A stretch of 64,000 nucleotides of DNA, taken from positions 62,001 to 126,000 of the forward strand of contig NZ_WJIB01000005.1 in assembly GCF_019400745.1 (NCBI RefSeq). Reading direction: 5' to 3'. The notes beneath the pieces are model-generated. The model made no database searches, was not told where the DNA came from, and worked only from the letters and a program-made list of their open reading frames with translations. The position numbers and the translations under genes were made by a program. Position 1 is the stretch's first letter. Every line of letters starts with the position of its first letter. Source of the stretch: Cohnella sp. CFH 77786. Its GTDB lineage: Bacteria > Bacillota > Bacilli > Paenibacillales > Paenibacillaceae. Positions 44,057 through 52,335 of the stretch are shown here, one piece after another.

Positions 44057-45643
44057 ATGGACATCGCCCGTTTTCTGCACGAGCTGCACTTCGAGACCGA
44101 TAAAGCGAAACCGATCGACTGGGAGCCCGATTGGGAGGATGCTCCGCTTCCGTTCAAGCTTTACCGCCGTTTGCCGTATTATCCGCTGTCGCTGGACGTT
44201 CCGCTGACCTTCGCCGCGCTTCGCGGAATCGGCAAGCCCGGCGTGCGGGAGCTCGGCCATTTACTCTGGTATGCGTACGGCACGGCGACCGCAAGCCGGG
44301 CCGCTGTGATTCCGGGTCAACCGCCGAATCCGTACGGCTTGTCGGAATGGTACCGGCGGGTCGTTCCTTCGGGCGGAGGTTTGTATCCGAACGAGCTCTA
44401 CGCTTACCTGAAGCTTCCGGAGCTTCCGGACGGCGTCTACCATTATGATGCCGCCCGCCACCGGCTTGTGCTGCTGAGGGAAGGGAACTACGATTCGTAT
44501 GTGGAACGGGCGGTCGGCGGGCGTTTGGATGCGTCCGGCCATTTCGGCGTTCTCTTCGTCACGGCCTTCTTCTGGAAAAACTTCTTCAAATACCATGACT
44601 TCTCGTACCGTTTGCAAGGACTGGATGCCGGCGTCCTGATCGGTCAACTGCTGGAGGCGGGCAAAGGGTTCGGCTTCGGGGCTTCGGTCCACTATCAGTT
44701 CCTGGACCGGGCAGCCGGCCACCTGCTCGGGCTTCGGGAGAACGAGGAGAGCGTGTATGCGGTGATCCCGATGGCTTCAGAGCCGGAGCGGCAATCGGGC
44801 AGACGTACGGGTGCCGGCTCGTCGGTTCTCTTGGGCACATCCGAAGAGCTCATCCGGGAAATACCGCCCCTCTTCCATGAGCATTATGTCCGGTCGAAGC
44901 GCGTAAAAGCTTATCCTCGGCTGATCCGGATGAACGAAGCTTCCATGCAGCATTCGACCGCCGATTTTCGGATTTTCCGCCACCGGCGGGCGATCCCGAA
45001 AGGATTTCGCCGTATCCCTCTGCCCCGAGTCGAGGTCCCGGCGGCCGATGCGGCCGCGTTATCCCGCAAGCGCTATTCGCCGGAAACGGATTTCGTGCTG
45101 CGCCGGGTCGGGGGGCATGTGCTGGCGGGCATTTTGAGACAAACCGCGACGTCCTTCCGCTACGTAAGCGATTTGGACGAGGGAGAGGACGAAGCGCCGC
45201 CGCGGGTCTTCCTGTGCGGCTGTTTCCATGGTGTCGAAGGCGTCCGGGACGGTGCTTACCTGTACGACCACGCCGCTCACGCGCTCGCGGAAGCGCGGCC
45301 GGGAGACCAACGGGCGTGGCTGCAGTACGGATTGACTTTTCCTAACGTAAACCTGTACCAGGTTCCGATGGTGTTCCATGCGGCAGGGGACCGGTTGCAC
45401 GCTTGGAGGGAATGGGGAGCGAGAGGCTACCGGATTCAGCAGATGGAGGCGGGCATACTCGTCCAGAAGTTACTGCTCGCGATTGCACGGACCGGCATGG
45501 CCGGCAGGCCGCTGCTCGGCTATGACGCGTACATGGCCGACGCGTTATTCCGGCTGTCCGAGCTCGGTCAGACGGCTCTCATCCAAATTCCGGCGGGTCC
45601 GTACCGGTACAGGCACCGTTACGAAGGAAGCTTGCACGGTTAG
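44057..45643 (+). CDS. SagB-type FMN dehydrogenase, two-domain
   Basis: 528 residues. Oxidises thiazolines to thiazoles using FMN. It contains two nitroreductase-like halves: first, SEWYRRVVPSGGGLYPNELYAYL (FMN-binding RxxPSGGxxYP) and VLFVTAFFWKNFFKYHDFSYRLQGLDAG (lysine-tyrosine pair as in BcerB/McbC-type enzymes); second, weaker, near the C-terminus (GYRIQQMEAGILVQKLLLAI). Starts 22 bp after the YcaO gene. Last gene of the cluster; no exporter, protease or immunity gene is adjacent. Confidence 0.9.
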   Translation: MDIARFLHELHFETDKAKPIDWEPDWEDAPLPFKLYRRLPYYPLSLDVPLTFAALRGIGKPGVRELGHLLWYAYGTATASRAAVIPGQPPNPYGLSEWYRRVVPSGGGLYPNELYAYLKLPELPDGVYHYDAARHRLVLLREGNYDSYVERAVGGRLDASGHFGVLFVTAFFWKNFFKYHDFSYRLQGLDAGVLIGQLLEAGKGFGFGASVHYQFLDRAAGHLLGLRENEESVYAVIPMASEPERQSGRRTGAGSSVLLGTSEELIREIPPLFHEHYVRSKRVKAYPRLIRMNEASMQHSTADFRIFRHRRAIPKGFRRIPLPRVEVPAADAAALSRKRYSPETDFVLRRVGGHVLAGILRQTATSFRYVSDLDEGEDEAPPRVFLCGCFHGVEGVRDGAYLYDHAAHALAEARPGDQRAWLQYGLTFPNVNLYQVPMVFHAAGDRLHAWREWGARGYRIQQMEAGILVQKLLLAIARTGMAGRPLLGYDAYMADALFRLSELGQTALIQIPAGPYRYRHRYEGSLHG

Positions 45644-45676
45644 CGGAGGGCGGACGGGAGCGTCCGCGGCGATTTC

Positions 45677-45704
45677 GAACCGCGCGCCGGGAGCCGCGCG
45701 GTTC
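45677..45704. repeat. GC-rich hairpin after sagB
   Basis: gaaccgcgcg / cgcgcggttc, a perfect 10-bp stem extended imperfectly outward (gcgat...atcgc). No T-run; a stabilising 3' end hairpin of the cluster mRNA is possible. Confidence 0.55.
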
Positions 45705-45730
45705 ATCGCGGCGAGGGGGCTGTTAACCAG

Positions 45731-45882
45731 CTCGAGGGCAGCGATAAGCTTGCGGGACGAGCTTAACGTGTGGGCGCGGGGGCTCGAGGGCAGCGATAAG
45801 CTTGCGGGACGAACTTAACGTGTGGGCGCGGGGGCTCGAGGGCAGCGATAAGCTTGCGGGACGAGCTTAACGTGTGGGCGCC
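45731..45882. repeat. Three 52-bp tandem repeats
   Basis: Copies start at 45731, 45783 and 45835 (CTCGAGGGCAGCGATAAGCT...), period exactly 52. Copy 2 differs from copy 1 by one base (GAGCTT to GAACTT). Each holds a small hairpin TAAGCTT-gcgggac-GAGCTTA. Noncoding; with flanks this fills the 344-bp gap between sagB and the reductase gene. Confidence 0.9.
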
Positions 45883-45986
45883 CCGCACTCTCGTCGGGCG
45901 CCACGGCGGTTTTCGCGCGTCATCCGGTTGGAGTATACTGGGAAGTGACTCGAATCGAATCGCTAGCGAAAGAGAGGCGGATCCGT

Positions 45987-46886
45987 ATGGAACGAAGGTT
46001 GTACGGCAAGACCGGCATGTCGGTCAGCGTGCTCGGTTTCGGCGGAGCGGAAATCGGGTTTCAAGGCGCCAGCCCTGCGCAAGTGGACAAGCTGCTCGGC
46101 AGCGCTCTGGACGCCGGCCTGAACGTCATCGATACGGCAGAATGCTACCGGGACAGCGAGGAGCTGATCGGCCGGACGGCGGCTCACCGCTGAAGCGACT
46201 ATTACCTGTTTACCAAATGCGGCCACGCATCCGGACTGGGCGGTACGGACTGGGATCCCGCCACGCTGGAAGCGAGCATCGACCGCAGTCTCAAGCGGCT
46301 CAAGACGGAGTACATCGACGTTATCCATTTGCACAGCTGCTCCGAGGAAATCCTTCGCCGCGGCGAGGTCATCGAGACGCTTCAGCGCGCCCGCGACAAA
46401 GGGAAAACACGCTTTATCGGCTACAGCGGGGATCATGACGCGGCCAAGTTTGCCGTGCGGACGGGGCTGTTCGACTCGCTGATGATCTCTTTGAATATCG
46501 CGGACCAGGAATCTCTGAATGAGATCGTTCCGGAGGCGGACCGGCGGGGAATGGGCGTCGTCGTCAAACGTCCGGTGGCGAACGTGGCTTGGCGACACCG
46601 GGAGCAGCCGGACCCGAACGCATATGAATATACGTATTGGAATCGGTTGCGCAAACTCGACTACGGCTTCCTGCAGATCGGGGGGCAGGAAGCGGTCGGA
46701 CAAGCCCTGCGGTTCGCCTTAACGGCTCCGGGCGTGCATACCGCCATCGTCGGAACGGCGAATCCCGGCCGCTGGGCGGAGAATGCCAAGCTGCTGGAAG
46801 CGGGCCCGCTTCAGGAGGAGACGTATCACGCCATCCGCGATAGGTGGAAGAAGACGGCGGAGCCGGACTGGATCGGCCAAGAATAA
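45987..46886 (+). pseudogene. Aldo/keto reductase interrupted by an in-frame TGA
   Basis: The reading frame is intact over 299 codons except for one TGA at 46191-46193, after residue 68 (...GRTAAHR-stop-SDYYLFTKCGHASG). Both sides belong to one aldo/keto reductase TIM barrel: RRLYGKTGMSVSVLGFGGAEIG, VIDTAECYRDSEELIG (catalytic Asp and Tyr), then after the stop LFTKCGHA (Lys) and DVIHLHSC (His). All four catalytic residues survive, so only the stop breaks the gene; a CGA (Arg) to TGA change would explain it. Alternatives are a sequence error or selenocysteine. ATG 45987 follows agagaggcgg. Confidence 0.8.
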
Positions 46887-47060
46887 GATCAGCTAAGCCA
46901 CGATCATCGAGATAAGGGATGAGCGTAAGGTTTCTGGGCCTGCTCAATTTTTATTTCATGGCGTTAATCGTTATGAGTTTCGCGTCACCAAGAAGGAACA
47001 GGCATAGCAATATGTCGATCGGCAAGGTGCAAACGGGAGAGAACTTCATATCCGATGTGC

Positions 47061-47105
47061 GGCAAGAAGCCGTTTCCGGGCCATTCCCCGGAACGGCTTC
47101 TTGCC
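47061..47105. repeat. Near-perfect 20-bp inverted repeat
   Basis: ggcaagaagccgtttccggg and ccccggaacggcttcttgcc pair with one irregularity around a short loop. No T-run follows. It lies in the ~295-bp gap before the CotF-like genes; the rest of the gap shows no gene I would support. Confidence 0.7.
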
Positions 47106-47180
47106 GTTCCCCCGCTTCGCGCATAACGCCCTCCGGCGGAGAGAAAATAGTTCCGTTGCTGACAAACGGAGGTGAGCCGG

Positions 47181-47390
47181 TTGGATCCGACGTTGCGGAT
47201 GGCCGCGCACGAGACGATGGAAGTCCATGAAATGCTCAATTTCAAAACGCTGTGCTTAGCCCAGTCCAAGCTCATGCAAGGCCTCGTCTTCGACCGGGAC
47301 TTGAAGCGGTTGATGCAGAAAGACGTGGAGATGACGATGAAGCACATCGGGCAGCTTCAAGGCTTGTACGCCAAAATCCGATTGCAATGA
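47181..47390 (+). CDS. Small CotF-like spore coat protein (first of pair 1)
   Basis: 69 residues, soluble and helical (AAHETMEVHEMLNFKTLCLAQ, later LMQKDVEMTMKHIGQLQG), resembling the short N-terminal partner proteins of the B. subtilis yra/CotF group (YraD/YraG-like). The TTG at 47181 is preferred: ggaggtg lies 6 bp upstream, while a GTG at 47172 would sit inside that ribosome site. It has a paralogue at 48921-49169 sharing HETMExHE and FKTxxLxxSK. First gene of the coat/dehydrogenase operon. Confidence 0.8.
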   Translation: MDPTLRMAAHETMEVHEMLNFKTLCLAQSKLMQGLVFDRDLKRLMQKDVEMTMKHIGQLQGLYAKIRLQ

Positions 47391-47408
47391 CCAGGGGGTA
47401 TAAGCGAC

Positions 47409-47771
47409 ATGAACGACGACTACTTGGATCCGATCAACTCGGTCGGCATGGCCGACATGGCGGACAGTTCTTTCTGCCTCGAATTTGCGATGCGCGCCAA
47501 GAACGGCGTACGCAACCTCGCGGCCGCCCTTACGGAGACGGCATCTCCGGACGTACGGCTTGTTTTGCGGGAGCAGCTGGCGGACGCGCTGGCCTTGCAC
47601 GAGGAAATATCCAAGCTGATGGTCGAGAAGCATTGGCTTCACCCTTACGAGGTGGGCGAACAATTCCAGATGGATCTGAAGTCAGCGGAGACGACCGTTC
47701 GGATCGCCCGGATGAAGCTGTTCCCGGACGATACGGCAAGGCTCGGCATGTTCGCGACGCCGGATCAATGA
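47409..47771 (+). CDS. CotF-family spore coat protein (second of pair 1)
   Basis: 120 residues, Coat_F-type four-helix protein: MADSSFCLEFAMRAKNGVRNLAAALTE, LREQLADALALHEEISKLMVEKHWLHPYEVGEQ. Lies 18 bp after the first small coat protein and 16 bp before the dehydrogenase. Its paralogue is at 49166-49462 (shared pattern R-QL-DAL-HE-I---M--K-W--PY---EQ). Assembles in the spore coat, by analogy. Confidence 0.88.
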   Translation: MNDDYLDPINSVGMADMADSSFCLEFAMRAKNGVRNLAAALTETASPDVRLVLREQLADALALHEEISKLMVEKHWLHPYEVGEQFQMDLKSAETTVRIARMKLFPDDTARLGMFATPDQ

Positions 47772-47787
47772 AAGCGGGGACACGCCC

Positions 47788-48924
47788 ATGAAAGCCGTAA
47801 CGTATCAAGGGATCAAGAACGTGCAGGTGAAAGAGGTTGCGGATCCGAAAATCGAGAAGAAGGACGATATCATCGTCAGACTTACCGCTACGGCGATCTG
47901 CGGCTCGGATCTGCACTTGATTCACGGCATGATTCCGAACATGCCTCAGGATTTCATCATCGGTCACGAACCGGTCGGGGTCGTGGAAGAGGCCGGACCC
48001 GAAGTGACGAAGCTGAAGAAGGGCGACCGGGTCATCATTCCCTTCAACGTGGCCTGCGGCCGGTGCTGGTACTGCACCAACCACCTGGAGAGCCAATGCG
48101 ACCATTCCAACCCTCATGGGGAAGCAGGCGGGTTTTTCGGGTATTCCGAATCGACGGGAGGTTACCCCGGCGGACAAGCGGAATACATGCGCGTTCCGTA
48201 TGCGAACTTCACCCCGTTCAAAGTCCCGGAAAGCAACGAAGCGGAGGACGAGAAGCTGGCAGTCATCTCGGACGCGATGACCACCGCTTACTGGTCGGTC
48301 GACAATGCCGGCGTGAAGCCGGGAGACACCGTCATCGTGCTGGGATGCGGTCCCGTAGGCTTGTTCGCGCAGAAGTTCTGCTGGATGAAGGGGGCGAAAC
48401 GGGTCATCGCCGTCGATTACGTGGAATACCGCCTGGAACGCGCGAGGAAGAGAAACCGCGTCGAAACGGTCAATTTCGAAAAAGAAGAGAACATCGGCAA
48501 CCATTTGAAGGAGATCACCCAAGGGGGAGCGGACGTCGTCATCGATGCGGTCGGAATGGACGGAAAAATGACGCCCCTGGAATTCCTCGCCTCCGGACTT
48601 AAGCTTCACGGCGGGGCGATGGGTGCGATCGTGATCGCGACGCAAGCGGTGCGAAAAGGCGGAACGATCCAAATCACGGGCGTCTACGGAGGGAGATACA
48701 ACGGTTTCCCCTTGGGCGACATTTTTCAAAGAAACGTGAACGTTAGGACCGGACAGGCGCCCGTGATTCACTATATGCCGCATATGTACGAGTTGGTGGC
48801 CTCCGGAAAAATCGATCCGATGGACATCGTCACGCATGTTATCCCGCTGTCCGATGCCAAACGGGGCTACGAAATTTTCGACGACAAATTGGACGATTGC
48901 GTAAAGGTGGTGCTGAAGCCATGA
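47788..48924 (+). CDS. Zinc-dependent alcohol dehydrogenase (AdhB-like)
   Basis: 378 residues, medium-chain dehydrogenase. Catalytic zinc: ICGSDLHLI (Cys) and IIGHEPVGVVEE (His-Glu). Structural zinc Cys set GRCWYCTNHLESQC. NAD site VLGCGPVGLFAQ and a long insertion typical of the formaldehyde-dehydrogenase-like/threonine-dehydrogenase-like subgroup (AIVIATQAVRKGGTIQITGVYGG). Sandwiched between two CotF-type pairs exactly as B. subtilis adhB lies among yraD-yraG, so spore-linked expression is likely. The stop overlaps the next start (ATGA). Confidence 0.92.
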   Translation: MKAVTYQGIKNVQVKEVADPKIEKKDDIIVRLTATAICGSDLHLIHGMIPNMPQDFIIGHEPVGVVEEAGPEVTKLKKGDRVIIPFNVACGRCWYCTNHLESQCDHSNPHGEAGGFFGYSESTGGYPGGQAEYMRVPYANFTPFKVPESNEAEDEKLAVISDAMTTAYWSVDNAGVKPGDTVIVLGCGPVGLFAQKFCWMKGAKRVIAVDYVEYRLERARKRNRVETVNFEKEENIGNHLKEITQGGADVVIDAVGMDGKMTPLEFLASGLKLHGGAMGAIVIATQAVRKGGTIQITGVYGGRYNGFPLGDIFQRNVNVRTGQAPVIHYMPHMYELVASGKIDPMDIVTHVIPLSDAKRGYEIFDDKLDDCVKVVLKP

Positions 48925-49169
48925 CCGGAGGCGAAAAGGACGGCAGCATCATTCGCAGCCGGTTCGGCGTGCACGAAACGATGGAGCTGCATGAGGTTAC
49001 GACGTTCAAAACCGTCAGCCTGACGAAATCGAAAACGATGCAGGTGCTGGTTACCGATCCGGAGCTGAAGGAGCTGATGCGGGAGGAAGCCGAGCTGTGC
49101 TCCAGGCAGCTTCGGGAACTGGACGGTTTGCTCAGCCAGGCGCTGCTGAGGAAGGAGGATCATACATGA
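48921..49169 (+). CDS. Small CotF-like spore coat protein (first of pair 2)
   Basis: 82 residues; paralogue of the protein at 47181 (RSRFGVHETMELHEVTTFKTVSLTKSK). The ATG at 48921 overlaps the dehydrogenase stop and its own stop overlaps the next ATG, so the operon is tightly coupled. Confidence 0.8.
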   Translation: MTGGEKDGSIIRSRFGVHETMELHEVTTFKTVSLTKSKTMQVLVTDPELKELMREEAELCSRQLRELDGLLSQALLRKEDHT

Positions 49170-49462
49170 ATTCGATGATCGAGAAATTATTCGGGGTCCA
49201 TACGCTCACCGATCAGGTTATCGCGACGGACCTGCTCCAGTCGGCGAAAAGCGGCGTCCTGTTGTACGCGGTCGCAGCGACGGAAGCGGTGACGCCGGAA
49301 GTAAAGGCAACGTTCGTACGCCAGCTGTTCGAAGCCGTCGACAGCCACGAGAAGATCGCGAATTACATGATGCGCAAAGGGTATTACCAGCCTTACGCGA
49401 TTCGAGAGCAGATTTGGCTGGACCGGTCAAACGCCAGGACGGCGCTCGAAATCCCTTCGTAA
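49166..49462 (+). CDS. CotF-family spore coat protein (second of pair 2)
   Basis: 98 residues, Coat_F type: NSMIEKLFGVHTLTDQVIATDLLQSAK, RQLFEAVDSHEKIANYMMRKGYYQPYAIREQ. ATG at 49166 on an ATGA overlap with gaaggagg just upstream. Last gene of the coat/dehydrogenase operon. Confidence 0.88.
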   Translation: MNSMIEKLFGVHTLTDQVIATDLLQSAKSGVLLYAVAATEAVTPEVKATFVRQLFEAVDSHEKIANYMMRKGYYQPYAIREQIWLDRSNARTALEIPS

Positions 49463-49561
49463 CCGGCGGCTAATCGCGGATTTTGTTCCGCCTTGGTCGG
49501 CTGACCCTCGCCTCCGCTCGGACAACCACGTATTGTGTGGTATGCGGGAGGTGCCGTTCGG

Positions 49562-50272
49562 ATGAAGGTCATCGTACACACACTGTCGAAAGGTTCGAAA
49601 TTCGAAACTCCCTATTATATCGCCATTGGCGATCAGCCCGGGAACGCCGTCATCGTGACGGCCGGCGTTCATGGCAATGAGCCCGCAAGCGTGCTCGCCG
49701 CTGGCAACGCCGTCGCGGATTTGCGCGGAGGCGTTCTGCAGATCGCCAGGGGAACGCTCATCATCGTCCCGCTCGTCAACCGGGAAGCATACCGGCGTAA
49801 GACGAGGGGCTACCCCGGCGTTCCCGATTTGAACCGGACCTTCCCCCGGCGCCCGGGAGATCCCGCAAGGCATCCGTTGTCGGATGCCTTGTTCCGTCTG
49901 GCCCGGGAGTACCGCGCCGCCTGGTATTTCGACCTGCACGAAGCCAACGGGCTGTCCCGGCTGAACCCCAAGGTGTTGGGCCAGACGCTGATCGCCAATC
50001 CGGGAAACTCGTCCATCCCCGCGGTTGAAAGAACGATCGCGAAAATCAACAGGTCGATCTCCCTGCCGAACCGGCACTATACGATGCGGCTCAGAGGACT
50101 GCCAGGCTCGGGCCGGCACGCGGCCCATCACCTGCTTCAGATCCGTGCCGTTACCGTCGAAACCTGCTGGAGCCTGCCGCTGGCACATCGAATTTCGTAT
50201 CACGCCAACATTTTGCGGTTATTGCTGGGGGAGGCGGGGATATTGGAAGCTTCCGCTGCCGTTAAGCCATGA
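49562..50272 (+). CDS. M14-like zinc carboxypeptidase / succinylglutamate desuccinylase-type protein
   Basis: 236 residues, short member of the zinc carboxypeptidase/AstE superfamily. Zinc ligands: AGVHGNEPAS (HxxE) and a later His in WYFDLHEANG; NREAYRRKTRG and DLNRTFP are the substrate-side Asn-Arg pair; VTVETCW supplies the catalytic Glu region. No signal peptide. The ATG at 49562 has gggaggtg 9 bp upstream. Such proteins in sporeformers often act on amino-acid or peptidoglycan amide bonds; the substrate is undefined here. Its end overlaps the convergent next gene by 54 bp. Confidence 0.82.
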   Translation: MKVIVHTLSKGSKFETPYYIAIGDQPGNAVIVTAGVHGNEPASVLAAGNAVADLRGGVLQIARGTLIIVPLVNREAYRRKTRGYPGVPDLNRTFPRRPGDPARHPLSDALFRLAREYRAAWYFDLHEANGLSRLNPKVLGQTLIANPGNSSIPAVERTIAKINRSISLPNRHYTMRLRGLPGSGRHAAHHLLQIRAVTVETCWSLPLAHRISYHANILRLLLGEAGILEASAAVKP

Positions 50273-51121
50273 CGGGATCGTGACGAATCGGCGCCCCATC
50301 TCCTTCATGGCGCGAACGAGCCGATGAAGGGGGGAATCGTCGTCGTAGGACGACGTCCCGTCTTGCCGTGTTTGAATATATGGGAACTCCAGAAACGGAT
50401 GGAAGAAGAAGGAAGCCAAATCCGCGTCTCCGTAACGCTCAGCCTCCCGGATGATCCGGCCGACGTCCTGCTCCACGGCGGCTCCGCCAACATACCCTAG
50501 CGGCGTGGGGATATAGTACGTTTTTCCGACCCAAGATTTCGACACTCGCTCCGTTACCCTCCGGCTGCCCGGGGCGGCCGGATTGTCCTCATAGAGGATG
50601 CAGCTGCACGCCTCCAGAATTCTGCGTTGGGTGTCGGAGGCCGCATAATGCGGCGTTTCGAACCAGTCCGGGCGCAAGCCGGAGGACAGGAAGGCATGGA
50701 ACGCCGCCCGGAATCTCCCATAGGCATAGGACCGCTGCCACGAATCGATATCGTTCAGGGACGCGGGAACATCGTCGGGAGGACAATGCTCCCGGCAACC
50801 CGGATAGGCGAATTCGTATCCTTCACCGCTAACGGAAGCGCCATATTGATGCGTGTAACCGTGCATGCCCAGGGACGCTCCCCTGGCGGACCAACCATGA
50901 AGGATTCGCACGAAGCGGGACGTTGCCGGATCGAAGGGCCGCTCGATCGTCCGGTCGATTCCGCGCGCGGGATCCATGAAGCGGGAGATGACGGCGACAT
51001 GGAACGGCACGCGTTCGGCGAATAAATAGTCGGCGACGATCCTCAGTTTGAATTGATCTTCCCCGGTTTCGTACCGTCCCCCCGGCCCGACGTCCTCCAG
51101 ACGGATCAAGGCTGCCCGCAT
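50219..51121 (-). CDS. DUF2334 polysaccharide-deacetylase-like protein
   Basis: 300 residues. It opens with MRAALIRLEDVGPGGRY (the RxEDV/D motif of DUF2334), FHVAVISRFMDP, LGMHGYTHQYG (metal-binding H..H), ETPHYAASDTQRRILE and SFFFHPFLEF. This family is a NodB-like fold assumed to deacetylate glycans. The ATG at 51121 has gaaaggaga ahead. No signal peptide, unlike many relatives, so it may act inside the cell or mother cell. Confidence 0.85.
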   Translation of the reverse strand: MRAALIRLEDVGPGGRYETGEDQFKLRIVADYLFAERVPFHVAVISRFMDPARGIDRTIERPFDPATSRFVRILHGWSARGASLGMHGYTHQYGASVSGEGYEFAYPGCREHCPPDDVPASLNDIDSWQRSYAYGRFRAAFHAFLSSGLRPDWFETPHYAASDTQRRILEACSCILYEDNPAAPGSRRVTERVSKSWVGKTYYIPTPLGYVGGAAVEQDVGRIIREAERYGDADLASFFFHPFLEFPYIQTRQDGTSSYDDDSPLHRLVRAMKEMGRRFVTIPSWLNGSGSFQYPRLPQQ

Positions 51122-51263
51122 CGAATTCTCCTTTCCCGGCCGAAGCGCCTTTTTTTCCATCTTATGACCGGATCCGTCCTCCCCATCACGCTTATTCGCA
51201 CGTTCTCCTCAACGAATCCGCTTTTCGGAATACGATAGTGGAACAGGATTCGGGAGGAAATGC

Positions 51264-52268
51264 ATGATGAACACGGTGAGATTGAGGGAAATCGCGAAGC
51301 CTTACGGCCTGCGGATTGCTCGCATCAGGTCCTGCGCATCCCTATACAAATCCCGCGCTGCATACCGGCTGTCCACCGATCAAGGCGCATGGGTGTTAAA
51401 GCCGTTTCAGGCGCGAAGGGGGATCGGCGGGTCCGCCATCCGTCAAATCCGGAGGGTCGAAACGTGCATCCGCCGGATCACCGAACAGGGGTATCCCCAT
51501 TTGTCAAAATGGAGGACGACCGATTCCGGACGTTATTGGGTCATCGCGAAAGGGAGACCGTACTATGTGGCCGAGTGGGTCGAGGGCAGGCCCCTTGCGC
51601 CAACCCCGTCCGACTTCGCGGCGCTGGGCAAAGCGCTGGCCGGGCTTCATTCCCTGGAAACGGGAAGCGGCACCGGTGCGCGTCTCGATTCGACGTACCG
51701 GCAGATTCGCGGGTTTCAAGCGACGGATCGGTTGTTTCGCGGCTATGTGGCCCGAATCCGTGCCAAACGCGCATCGGAACGGCAGTGGTTCGACGCGCAC
51801 GGCCGGGCAACGGCCGCTTTGTCCCGCCGCGCCTGGGAAATGCTGAAAGCGCCTGCCGTCCGTCAATTGTTGTCCGAAGAGAAGCCTCGCTTCATCCACG
51901 GTGACGTGACGATTCCCAACGTCATCGTCGCGCAGGACGGCGTCAAGCTGATCGACTGGGATTTCGCGAGATGCGGATCCGCTTCCTATGAACTGGCGAA
52001 AACGATGGCGAACACCGCCGATTTCGACCTTGTTCGTCTAGGCGCCCTTCTGCGGGGATATGAGGAGATTCGGCCGCTCAAGCCGGCAGAACGCCAACTG
52101 GTTGCCGCGTTGTTCCGAATGCCGAGGGAAATCTGGCAGGCGGCGAGGAATGCGGCTCTCGGGAAGAGGAATCCGATCTTTCCGATCGTGAAGCGGACTT
52201 GGACGAAACGGCTGGCAGCCGTGAAGTGGATGGACGAATGGGCGGGGCAGGATAACGGCGGCTCGTGA
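51264..52268 (+). CDS. CotS-family spore coat kinase-like protein (second copy)
   Basis: 334 residues, same fold as the CotS at 36620. YKSRAAYRLSTDQGAWVLKPF (Lys of the ATP site), YVAEWVEGRPL, PRFIHGDVTIPNVIV (HGD loop) and VKLIDWDFARCGSASYELAK (DWD metal site, intact catalytic residues). The ATG at 51264 or 51267 follows gggagga. Family members sit in the coat and may phosphorylate saccharide or have lost activity. Confidence 0.88.
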   Translation: MMNTVRLREIAKPYGLRIARIRSCASLYKSRAAYRLSTDQGAWVLKPFQARRGIGGSAIRQIRRVETCIRRITEQGYPHLSKWRTTDSGRYWVIAKGRPYYVAEWVEGRPLAPTPSDFAALGKALAGLHSLETGSGTGARLDSTYRQIRGFQATDRLFRGYVARIRAKRASERQWFDAHGRATAALSRRAWEMLKAPAVRQLLSEEKPRFIHGDVTIPNVIVAQDGVKLIDWDFARCGSASYELAKTMANTADFDLVRLGALLRGYEEIRPLKPAERQLVAALFRMPREIWQAARNAALGKRNPIFPIVKRTWTKRLAAVKWMDEWAGQDNGGS

Positions 52269-52335
52269 TCGAATCGTTGAAGAAGAGCATTTCTGTTATC
52301 GTTTGAATCAACGAATCGGGTGGGATTTGAACCCT

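Noticed and set aside
45731..45882. CRISPR array
   Set aside because: The 52-bp units are contiguous with no spacers and there are only three; no cas genes are near.
46191..46260. Selenocysteine insertion with SECIS hairpin in the reductase
   Set aside because: The candidate stem is 5 bp, its sequence is explained by the conserved KCGHA codons, and no selA/selB/selC is in the window. Kept only as a low-probability alternative.
46919..47230. 103-codon plus-strand frame before the CotF operon
   Set aside because: It runs through the large inverted repeat and into the next gene's start in another frame; no ribosome site or domain.
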